8,434 nucleotides of DNA from Acidobacteriaceae bacterium (GTDB taxonomy: Bacteria; Acidobacteriota; Terriglobia; Terriglobales; Acidobacteriaceae): contig PLKY01000161.1 of assembly GCA_003140785.1 (NCBI GenBank), forward strand, positions 1-8,434, read 5' to 3'. The position numbers were made by a program, and so were the translations under genes. The first letter of the stretch is position 1. Every line of letters starts with the position of its first letter. This document shows, one piece after another, positions 1 to 5,570 of the stretch. The notes beneath the pieces are model-generated. The model was given only the letters and a program-made list of their open reading frames with translations. It had not been told where the DNA came from and ran no database searches.

Positions 1-1400
1 TCCCGCAGACCATCCGCTCGCGGTGTCAGCACTTCAGCTTTCATGCCGTCAAGTTCGACGACATTCTGGCGCAGCTGAGAATGATCGCAATCCAGGAACA
101 GGTGGAGGCCGATGACGCTGCGCTTGCTTTGCTAGCCGAGGCCGGGGATGGCTCGATGCGCGATGCGCTTTCCATCATGGATCAGGCAATTGCCTCAGCG
201 CCCTGCGATGCGCAAAACCGTCCTGCCCTGTCGACGGTGCAGATTCGCGAACTGATGGGTGCCGTGCCCAACGCCGTTTTTGAGCGCTTGCTTGAGGCCG
301 TTGCTGCGGGCCAAAGCGCCGAGTTGATGGAACAGCTCAACGTGCTGCTGAACGCGGGACACAGCGCCTCGTCGCTCGCGCGCCAGATGGTGCGCTACCT
401 GCGCAACGCTTTGATGGCGAAGCTCGACGGCGAGCAAACCGAGTTGCTGCAAATCTCCGCGGACGAGCGGGCACGCGCGGCGCGAACTGCGCTTCTATTT
501 ACCGAAGAGGATTTGACGCGCAATCTGCAGATCGTGCTACGCACCTTCGACGATCTGAATTACCGCCAGGAGCAACGCTTCCATCTTGAGCTGGGTCTCC
601 TCAAGTTGATCCACGCGCAGCGCCTGTTGCCGCTGGAAGAATTGCTGAGTGGCGTCTCGAGTGGCAAAGGAACGCGCGGTGGGCCGGCCTCACCTTCGCA
701 GACTCCGCGGCCCATTGCTTCCGCTCCGCGGCAAACTACTTCGTCTGCCCCTTCAGGACCTGCGGCGGCTTCCGCACCTACTTTGTCGCCATTCGGCACC
801 GTAAACGCATGGAGTAGCCCATCAAGCATCAAGCAAATTGCCGCCGAGCCGATTGTCGAAAGCGCATCATCAGCTCCGCCACGCGAGGCTAGCCGTTTCC
901 TTGTTGCATCCAGTTCAAGCCCCGCCGCAGGATTTGTCGAACAGCTTACCGAAGGCTCGCTGGCCAAAGCTCCCCAGAACGGCGGAGCACAGACTCCGCC
1001 ACCACCGTCTCCGCCCTCGACGGACGTGGCGCGGAATGCCATATGCGCTGCGCTTACGGAAAGCGGTTACGAGTCCGCCGCCCTGTTGCTCGGCGCTGGA
1101 GAATGGACCATCGACGGCGCAAGCATCCGGATTGAAGTCGCCAGTATGGGCAAGAAGATGTTGAGCCTCACCGTGAATCCTGCGGCTGAGAAGATCATTC
1201 GCCAGGAACTGCAACGGCTGGGAGCATCTTCGCGTTTTCTCGTCGTGCCGGGGGCTTCGAATGGGTCGGTGCCCGTGGGGCTACCTGCTCCGCTTGCGGG
1301 CAGCGTGCAGGATGAGGCTCTTAAAAACCCACTCGTGCAGCGGGCAAGAGAAATCTTTAATGCAGAGGTTCGCAGCGTGGTCGATCTACGCGTCAAATAG
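1..1400 (+). CDS. dnaX: DNA polymerase III clamp-loader subunit gamma/tau, 3' part (5' end outside window)
   Basis: This is the C-terminal 465 residues of DnaX, the ATPase subunit that helps load the beta sliding clamp and, as tau, tethers polymerase cores and helicase at the fork. The frame is open from base 3, so the ATG at 81 is internal; the Walker motifs and zinc module lie upstream of the window. Visible residues 5-8 (RSRC) form the SRC arginine-finger motif, and GSMRDALS around residues 50-57 is the sensor-2 region. Collar domain III follows to about residue 215. Next comes a Pro/Ser/Ala-rich linker, about 216-340, and then a conserved C-terminal domain ending in a typical NPLVQRAREIFNAEV segment. 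I see no slippery A-run plus hairpin near the domain III/linker border, so a frameshifted gamma form is not indicated. ybaB starts 31 bases downstream, the usual dnaX-ybaB pairing. Confidence 0.95.
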   Translation, partial: PQTIRSRCQHFSFHAVKFDDILAQLRMIAIQEQVEADDAALALLAEAGDGSMRDALSIMDQAIASAPCDAQNRPALSTVQIRELMGAVPNAVFERLLEAVAAGQSAELMEQLNVLLNAGHSASSLARQMVRYLRNALMAKLDGEQTELLQISADERARAARTALLFTEEDLTRNLQIVLRTFDDLNYRQEQRFHLELGLLKLIHAQRLLPLEELLSGVSSGKGTRGGPASPSQTPRPIASAPRQTTSSAPSGPAAASAPTLSPFGTVNAWSSPSSIKQIAAEPIVESASSAPPREASRFLVASSSSPAAGFVEQLTEGSLAKAPQNGGAQTPPPPSPPSTDVARNAICAALTESGYESAALLLGAGEWTIDGASIRIEVASMGKKMLSLTVNPAAEKIIRQELQRLGASSRFLVVPGASNGSVPVGLPAPLAGSVQDEALKNPLVQRAREIFNAEVRSVVDLRVK

Positions 1401-1431
1401 CAAGCAGAGTAGCGATCCGCAAGGAGGCAAA

Positions 1432-1758
1432 ATGATCAACCCGCTGAAAATCCCGGAGATGCTTTCTCAGGCTAACCAGATGCAGGAAGAGATGCAGCGC
1501 AAGCTCGCTCAGACTGTCGTGGAAGGGACAGCGGGTGGCGGCGCGGTGACCGCGACCATGAACGGGAAGAAAGAGCTGCTGAAGCTTCACATTGAGCCAT
1601 CGGCGGCGCTCAGTCTGACCGGTGGGCAGCCGGATGTAGAGATGCTGGAAGACCTGGTGGTGGCCGCGGTAAACGATGCAGGACGCAAAGCCGACGCGGC
1701 GATTCAATCCAGCGTGCAAGGCATTCTTGGCGGCCTCAAGATTCCTGGCCTTGGTTGA
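1432..1758 (+). CDS. ybaB: YbaB/EbfC family nucleoid-associated DNA-binding protein
   Basis: A 108-residue protein of the YbaB/EbfC family, whose members are small dimeric tweezer-shaped proteins that bind DNA and coat the nucleoid. The sequence fits the family from end to end: an N-terminal helix rich in Met and Gln (residues 9-26, LSQANQMQEEMQRKL), a beta region with the GGGAVTATMNGKKELL pattern, the acidic helix start VEMLEDLVVAAVNDA, and a Gly-rich tail ending GGLKIPGLG. I chose the ATG at 1432 because AAGGAGG (1421-1427) lies 4 bases upstream and because the frame upstream of it overlaps dnaX and is not family-like. It sits 31 bases after dnaX, very likely in the same transcript. In many bacteria recR follows directly; here another gene comes between. 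Confidence 0.93.
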   Translation: MINPLKIPEMLSQANQMQEEMQRKLAQTVVEGTAGGGAVTATMNGKKELLKLHIEPSAALSLTGGQPDVEMLEDLVVAAVNDAGRKADAAIQSSVQGILGGLKIPGLG

Positions 1759-1792
1759 TATGTTTCATTCGTAACCGTACGGAGACAAGACG

Positions 1793-2743
1793 ATGCTCGA
1801 GACAATCAACCGCAGAAGCTTCCTGCAAATGGGCGCGGCCACAGGCGCCGCAGCCATAGTTCCGCGCTGGATGAATGCCCAGGCCGCGCCGCTTCCTGAC
1901 CGGGTGCTGCAAGGGCGTGACCTCGCATTGAAGACGCCGATCACGACAACCAAACTCTACGACAACGTCTATCTCCTGCAAGGTTTCGGCGGCAACATGG
2001 CGCTCCAAACCGGCCCGGAAGGAAACATCCTCATTGACTCCAGCTTCTCGACCTCCGTCCCCAAAGTGCGGGAGGCCATCGCCGCGGTCAGCCACGACGC
2101 TCAGGGCGCGCTCATCAACACCCACTGGCATTACGACCACACCGACGGTAACGAGGGCTTGCACGCCGCCGGATTCACCATCTATGCCCACCGGAACACG
2201 CGCGAGCGCATGTCCACGGCCCAAACAATTTCGTTCTTTCACCTCGTCATGCCCGCCTCGCCCTCCGGCGCTCTGCCCTCGATCACCTTCGACGATTCCC
2301 TGCATGTCTGGCACAATGGCGACTCGCTCGATCTCGTCCACTTTGACCCGGCGCACACAGATACCGACATCTACATTCACTTCCACAATGCCAATGTTTT
2401 GCACGTCGGCGACATCTGGTTCAACGGCATGTACCCCTTCATCGACGAAGCCACGGGCGGCGTCATTGGCGGAATGATCCACGCTTCGGAGAAGGCGCTC
2501 GCCGTCGCGAACAACGACACAAAGATCATTCCCGGCCACGGCCCACTGGGTTCAAAAGCCGATTTCCAGAAGTTCCACGATATGCTCTCTTCCGTTCGGG
2601 ACAAGGTAGCAGCTCTTAAAGCCTCCGGAGCGAGTGAGCAGGAAACCATCGCCAAAAAGCCCATCGCAGACTTCGACGCCGCCTGGGGAAAAGGCATGCT
2701 CGGCGGAGATGCATTCACCGGAATCGTCTATCGAACCTTGTAG
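1793..2743 (+). CDS. Metallo-beta-lactamase-fold hydrolase with Tat signal peptide
   Basis: A 316-residue metallo-beta-lactamase-fold protein, probably a binuclear zinc hydrolase acting outside the cytoplasm. The N-terminus has a twin-arginine motif (NRRSFLQM, residues 6-13), a hydrophobic Ala/Gly stretch to about residue 24, and a likely AQA cleavage site near residue 31. The metal ligands are all present: HWHYDH at 111-116 (H111, H113, D115, H116), H188 in PAHTDTD, D207 in HVGDIWF, and H249 in IPGHG. This is a histidine-rich set of the glyoxalase II/RNase Z kind and lacks the Cys of B1 beta-lactamases. The substrate cannot be told from sequence; beta-lactamase activity should not be assumed. 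The ATG at 1793 has GGAG at 1781-1784. The gene starts 34 bases after ybaB and interrupts the ybaB-recR pair. It favours CTC for leucine (about 13 CTC to 6 CTG by hand count), whereas recR favours CTG. Confidence 0.9.
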   Translation: MLETINRRSFLQMGAATGAAAIVPRWMNAQAAPLPDRVLQGRDLALKTPITTTKLYDNVYLLQGFGGNMALQTGPEGNILIDSSFSTSVPKVREAIAAVSHDAQGALINTHWHYDHTDGNEGLHAAGFTIYAHRNTRERMSTAQTISFFHLVMPASPSGALPSITFDDSLHVWHNGDSLDLVHFDPAHTDTDIYIHFHNANVLHVGDIWFNGMYPFIDEATGGVIGGMIHASEKALAVANNDTKIIPGHGPLGSKADFQKFHDMLSSVRDKVAALKASGASEQETIAKKPIADFDAAWGKGMLGGDAFTGIVYRTL

Positions 2744-2776
2744 CTGTCGGGCTTCCTAAAAGTGCCAGGTGCACCA

Positions 2777-2804
2777 TCCTTGCGGCCGCATTCGGCCGCA
2801 AGGA
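2777..2804 (+). terminator. Perfect 12-bp hairpin between hydrolase gene and recR
   Basis: Bases 2777-2788 (TCCTTGCGGCCG) and 2793-2804 are exact inverted repeats around a 4-base loop (CATT). The stem is very GC-rich, and on the + strand only a short T run (CTTTAAA) follows. It lies 33 bases after the hydrolase stop codon and 49 bases before recR. It could end or weaken transcription out of the hydrolase gene, or protect the 3' end of its mRNA. The lack of a proper U-tract makes a classic intrinsic terminator uncertain, and a dispersed palindromic repeat is the alternative. Confidence 0.5.
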
Positions 2805-2853
2805 CTTTAAACCACAAAGGTGGAACATAGTCCGTTCATCGGGAGGCAGCAAA

Positions 2854-3453
2854 GTGTCACGGTATGCCGAGCCAATGGCGCGGCTGATTGAAGAACTGAA
2901 AAAGCTCCCGGGGGTCGGTACAAAATCCGCTCAGCGGTTTGCCTTCCACATTCTGCGCTCGACCGGCGAAGACGCGGCGGCGCTGGCCGAGGCCGTGCGC
3001 GGGCTCAAGGAAAACCTGCGCCTCTGCTCGATCTGCAACAACATTACCGATGTGGATCCTTGTGCGTACTGCGCTAGTCCAACGCGCAATCAGCGCCTGG
3101 TGTGCGTGGTCGAGGAACCAACGAACATCGAAGCTGTGGAGCGCACACGCGGCTACAACGGCGTGTATCACGTGCTGCACGGAACGCTGTCGCCGCTGCA
3201 TGGGGTGGGGCCCGATCAATTACGCACCAAGACGTTGGTGCAGCGCGTGGAGCGCGGCGAAATCGATGAGGTCATCCTTGCCACCAGCCCAACGCTTGAG
3301 GGCGAAGCGACTGCCAACTGGCTGGCCGGAACCCTGCGCGGGTCTCCGGTGCGGCTATCGCGAATCGCCACCGGCGTACCCGCGGGCAGCGATATCGAGT
3401 ATGCCGACGAGGTGACCATGGCGCGTGCAATCGAAGGCCGCCGCGATCTCTAA
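2854..3453 (+). CDS. recR: Recombination mediator protein RecR
   Basis: RecR, 199 residues, the normal length. It acts with RecO (and RecF) to load RecA onto SSB-coated single-stranded DNA during gap repair. Domain order is complete: a helix-hairpin-helix at residues 18-35 (LPGVGTKSAQRFAFHILR), a four-cysteine zinc motif at C58, C61, C70 and C73, a Toprim domain from about residue 81 (LVCVVEEP), and the C-terminal SPTLEGEATANWLAGTL and GVPAGSDIEYADEVT motifs. Two family positions differ slightly: Ser for the usual Asn before PTLEGEATA, and GSD for the common GGD. The start is GTG at 2854, supported by GGGAGG (2841-2846) seven bases upstream and by the family-typical beginning SRYAEPMARLI. It is separated from ybaB by the hydrolase gene and a 12-bp hairpin, so it may need its own promoter; I found no convincing one in 2744-2853. 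Confidence 0.97.
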   Translation: MSRYAEPMARLIEELKKLPGVGTKSAQRFAFHILRSTGEDAAALAEAVRGLKENLRLCSICNNITDVDPCAYCASPTRNQRLVCVVEEPTNIEAVERTRGYNGVYHVLHGTLSPLHGVGPDQLRTKTLVQRVERGEIDEVILATSPTLEGEATANWLAGTLRGSPVRLSRIATGVPAGSDIEYADEVTMARAIEGRRDL

Positions 3454-3460
3454 TCGCGGC
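3440..3460. terminator. 8-bp hairpin over the recR stop codon, between convergent genes
   Basis: GCCGCGAT (3440-3447) and ATCGCGGC (3453-3460) are exact inverted repeats with a 5-base loop that contains the first bases of the recR TAA stop codon. The same hairpin would form in both transcripts because recR and the receiver gene converge here with only 25 bases between their stop codons. It could act as a shared 3' end for both mRNAs. No U-tract follows on either strand, so the role as a terminator is inferred from position. Confidence 0.35.
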
Positions 3461-3478
3461 AGCGCTTGCCTGCGCGAC

Positions 3479-3850
3479 TTATGCCTGCAGTCTGCTTAAC
3501 AGATCCTGGGGATGGACGGGCTTAGCCAGGATTTCGAACTCGTAGCCCTTCTCCCGCGCCTTTTCCAGCAGATCGGCTGTTGCAGCTTGTCCGGAAAAGA
3601 GGAGGATTTTGATCTTGGGAAGGATCGATCGAATCATGATTGCCGCATCAATGCCATTCAGATCGGCCATGATGACGTCGGTGATGAGCATGTCCGGGGT
3701 AAACGTCGATGCCATATCCACTGCCTTCTCGCCGGAATAAACAGCGCGCGCATCGAAGCCGCTCTGGTTAAGGATCATCGCCAGCGTATCGGCAATGACA
3801 CGTTCATCGTCCACAACGAGAACCTTGGGTTTGACACGATTTTCGTGCAT
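3479..3850 (-). CDS. Stand-alone response regulator receiver (REC) protein
   Basis: A 123-residue single-domain, CheY-like response regulator. It has the acidic pair D14-D15 (LVVDDE), the phospho-acceptor D58 (MLITDVIMADLNG), S86 in LLFSGQ and the invariant K110-P111 (ILAKPVHP). No DNA-binding or enzymatic output domain follows, so it must act by protein contact or pass on phosphate. The usual Tyr/Phe switch position three residues before the Lys holds Ile. The sequence style, notably FSGQAATADLLEKA and AKPVHPQDLL, is one I associate with receiver proteins common in Acidobacteriota. The ATG at 3850 is preceded on its own strand by AGGAG (3854-3858). No histidine kinase lies in the window, so the partner is unknown. 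It converges with recR and diverges from the ABC operon; a role in controlling that operon is possible only by position. Confidence 0.9.
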   Translation of the reverse strand: MHENRVKPKVLVVDDERVIADTLAMILNQSGFDARAVYSGEKAVDMASTFTPDMLITDVIMADLNGIDAAIMIRSILPKIKILLFSGQAATADLLEKAREKGYEFEILAKPVHPQDLLSRLQA

Positions 3851-4020
3851 ACTCTCCTAGACGCTGAATGCTGCTTTTACGATCGCGCTACTTCTTGAGT
3901 CGCGGCGACCTACGCGGCTCGGGAGGGGCCGAGGGAACGAACCACGTTCGCAACTCTTCTTTTTAAATGATACGCTCTGTCCGGCGCCAGCTTTACCCCG
4001 TTTCCAGACTGACAAACACC

Positions 4021-4080
4021 AGGAGATTAGTGTAAACAATTGCGGGTTTCGCTCTCGAAACCTATCTCCTCGGGAGGTTT
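4021..4080 (+). promoter_or_regulatory. Nested hairpins in the leader of the ABC operon, possible cis-regulatory RNA
   Basis: AGGAGAT (4021-4027) is exactly complementary to ATCTCCT (4064-4070). Enclosed in this outer stem is an exact 7-bp hairpin, GGTTTCG/CGAAACC (4045-4051/4056-4062, loop CTCT), leaving an asymmetric 17-base internal segment on the 5' side. A competing stem, AAACCT (4058-4063) with AGGTTT (4075-4080), uses bases from both helices and would cover the GGGAGG ribosome site of the small ORF at 4082. A stem with a large one-sided loop plus an alternative fold next to a ribosome site is the usual layout of a riboswitch or attenuator. It matches no class I can name. Pairings were found by eye, not by energy calculation. 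Confidence 0.4.
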
Positions 4081-4081
4081 G

Positions 4082-4141
4082 ATGCAAACAGCTGCCGGAT
4101 TCATCTGCCAGAAATCCGGCAATCATAGACTTGCAACATAA
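4082..4141 (+). CDS. Possible 19-residue leader peptide upstream of the ABC operon
   Basis: ATG at 4082 opens a 19-codon ORF (MQTAAGFICQKSGNHRLAT) ending in TAA at 4139-4141. GGGAGG (4072-4077) lies 4 bases upstream, a ribosome site as good as those of the real genes here. The stop is 46 bases before the ATPase start. A 9-bp exact inverted repeat falls inside it, so translation of this ORF would open that hairpin. The peptide has no membrane segment or recognisable domain, and only one Cys. If real it is more likely to work through ribosome position than as a protein. So short an ORF could also arise by chance. Confidence 0.3.
   Translation: MQTAAGFICQKSGNHRLAT
4093..4121 (+). promoter_or_regulatory. 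9-bp inverted repeat inside the putative leader ORF
   Basis: TGCCGGATT (4093-4101) and AATCCGGCA (4113-4121) are exact inverted repeats around an 11-base loop. The hairpin lies within the possible leader ORF and 66 bases before the ATPase start codon. No T-run follows, so it is not a plain intrinsic terminator. It could be an RNA element that competes with ribosomes in the leader, or a dyad bound by a dimeric regulator on DNA. Confidence 0.4.
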
Positions 4142-4187
4142 CTGAACCGCATTCGCATCACGCGGACCCTGAATCGGAGACCTTTGC

Positions 4188-5570
4188 ATGCAGGAAGTGG
4201 CTATTTTGAGCCCTGCGGAAAACGTGAAAACCGAAGCCATCATCCGCGCAGAACGAATTGAAAAATACTACGCCCAGCCCAGCGAGAATCGGATCCAAGT
4301 CATCTCGGCTACCGATCTGAGTATCGTTCCCGGCGAAATTGTCGCTCTTCTGGGACCATCGGGTTCGGGCAAATCGACCATGCTGCGTATGCTCACAGGT
4401 CTTTCTGTTCCTTCGGCAGGGCAAGTGTACTGGCACGAGAAACCCATCGCCGATGCGGAGATTAACGTCTCGATCGTCTTCCAGAGCTTTGCGCTCTTCC
4501 CGTGGATGACGGTGCTCGAAAATGTGGAGGCCCCTCTGCAGGCGCGCGGCATAGCCCCTGCCGAGCGCCACGAACGCAGCATGAAGATGATCGATACCGT
4601 CGGCCTGGACGGATTCGAATCAGCCTATCCCAAAGAGCTCTCCGGAGGCATGCGGCAACGCGTCGGCTTTGCGCGCGCGCTGGTTGTCGAGCCCGAAGTG
4701 CTCTTCATGGACGAACCCTTCTCTGCTCTCGACGTGCTGACCGCCGAGAACCTGCGCAGCGAGCTGCTCGAGCTGTGGGAGAAGAAGACAATGCCCACGA
4801 AATCTGTCTTCATCGTGACCCATAACATTGAAGAAGCCGTCTTGCTTGCCGACCGCATCATTGTCCTCGGGCGCAATCCGGGTCATATCCGGACCGATTT
4901 TCGCGTTCAGATTCTGCAGCCCCGCGACCGGAAATCCGAACCCTTTACGCAACTCGTCGACTACATCTACAAGGTGCTGACGCGCCCCGACGTTGCTCCA
5001 GTCGCAGCTCCCGATCATCAGCACCCCGGCCCGCGCCCGCGCGATCAGCGCCAGATGCACTACCAGATGCTGCCCCACGCTCGACCGGGCGGCATTGCAG
5101 GGTTACTCGAACTGCTGCTCGACAAAGGCGGGCGCGACGACATCTATCGCCTGGCCGACGATCTTGCCTTCGAGATCGATGACCTGTTGCCCATCGTGGA
5201 CGCCGCGCAGTTGCTGGGCTTCTTAAAAATCGAGGAAGGCGACGCGTCCATCACCGAAAAAGGCGCCGAATTCGCCAACTCCGAGATCCTGCGCCAGAAA
5301 GAACTTTTCCGCGACGCGGCCATCGAGCATGTCCTGCTACTGCGGCAAATTCGGCGCGCGCTGGAATCAAAGAGCGACCATACAGTGCCGGAGGACTTCT
5401 TTCTCGACATGATCGACGAACAATTCAGCGAGGAAGAATCGCGGCGCCAGATGGAGACTGCGATCAACTGGGGCCGCTATGCCGAGCTGTTCGATTTCGA
5501 CGCCGCACGCCGACGCTTCGTCATGCCCGATGCCTTGGAGGAAACCGCCGCGAACGAGGAAGTCCAGTGA
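4188..5570 (+). CDS. ABC transporter ATP-binding protein (NitT/TauT type) with C-terminal AAA-associated domain
   Basis: A 460-residue ATPase that powers the permease encoded just downstream. The N-terminal 265 residues are an ABC domain of the nitrate/sulfonate/bicarbonate type: Walker A GPSGSGKST (56-64), Q-loop Q99, the FPWMTVLENV stretch (104-113), signature LSGGMRQR (151-158), Walker B VLFMDEP (171-177), D-loop SALD and H-loop H212. A Pro/His/Arg-rich linker (about 268-290) leads to a 160-residue C-terminal region of the AAA-associated type (COG4754-like). Its GGIAGLLELL...LLPIVDAAQLLGFL...ITEKGAEFA pattern resembles a winged helix, suggesting a regulatory or sensing role. The start ATG has GGAGA (4176-4180) upstream. 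The stop codon overlaps the GTG start of the permease gene, so the two are translationally coupled. The substrate cannot be assigned. Confidence 0.95.
   Translation: MQEVAILSPAENVKTEAIIRAERIEKYYAQPSENRIQVISATDLSIVPGEIVALLGPSGSGKSTMLRMLTGLSVPSAGQVYWHEKPIADAEINVSIVFQSFALFPWMTVLENVEAPLQARGIAPAERHERSMKMIDTVGLDGFESAYPKELSGGMRQRVGFARALVVEPEVLFMDEPFSALDVLTAENLRSELLELWEKKTMPTKSVFIVTHNIEEAVLLADRIIVLGRNPGHIRTDFRVQILQPRDRKSEPFTQLVDYIYKVLTRPDVAPVAAPDHQHPGPRPRDQRQMHYQMLPHARPGGIAGLLELLLDKGGRDDIYRLADDLAFEIDDLLPIVDAAQLLGFLKIEEGDASITEKGAEFANSEILRQKELFRDAAIEHVLLLRQIRRALESKSDHTVPEDFFLDMIDEQFSEEESRRQMETAINWGRYAELFDFDAARRRFVMPDALEETAANEEVQ

Larger units (their letters stand above)
3851..4187. other. 337-bp intergenic region between divergent genes, with a structured right half
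   Basis: This is the only long stretch without a confident gene. The left part (3851-4020) must hold the promoter of the receiver gene and probably that of the ABC operon. A weak + strand candidate is TTCGCA (3947-3952) with an extended -10-like TGATACGCT (3968-3976); I would not rely on it. A small inverted repeat, CGAAC/GTTCG (3938-3942/3946-3950), is followed at a distance by five Ts (3960-3964). The right part (4021-4141) is rich in inverted repeats and holds a possible 19-codon ORF; these are listed separately. No tRNA and no riboswitch class known to me could be recognised. Confidence 0.7.

Noticed and set aside
1321..1330. A-run (TTAAAAACCC) in dnaX as a programmed frameshift site
   Set aside because: It lies near the 3' end of the gene, far past the domain III/linker border where gamma-forming frameshifts occur, and has no clear slippery heptamer or following hairpin.
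195..1396. Long open frames on the - strand and in other + frames across dnaX
   Set aside because: They are shadows of the dnaX coding frame: no family resemblance, Arg/Ser/Ala-rich translations and no good ribosome sites.
1736..2539. 267-codon open frame on the - strand across the hydrolase gene
   Set aside because: It lies opposite a gene with all metal-binding motifs in place; its valine- and glycine-rich translation has no recognisable domain and is the expected antisense of GC-rich codons.
3938..3964. Small hairpin followed by five Ts as an intrinsic terminator on the + strand
   Set aside because: The stem has only five pairs and the T run starts ten bases after it, too far for a normal terminator; no + strand gene ends just upstream.
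4021..4035. Start-stop element: AGGAG, then GTG followed at once by TAA
   Set aside because: GTG plus TAA at the right distance from AGGAG can arise by chance, and the AGGAG bases are better explained as one arm of the outer stem.
4021..4187. Known riboswitch classes (SAM-I, TPP, guanidine-I, cyclic-di-GMP, fluoride)
   Set aside because: None of the conserved core strings of these classes could be found by eye, so no class was assigned.
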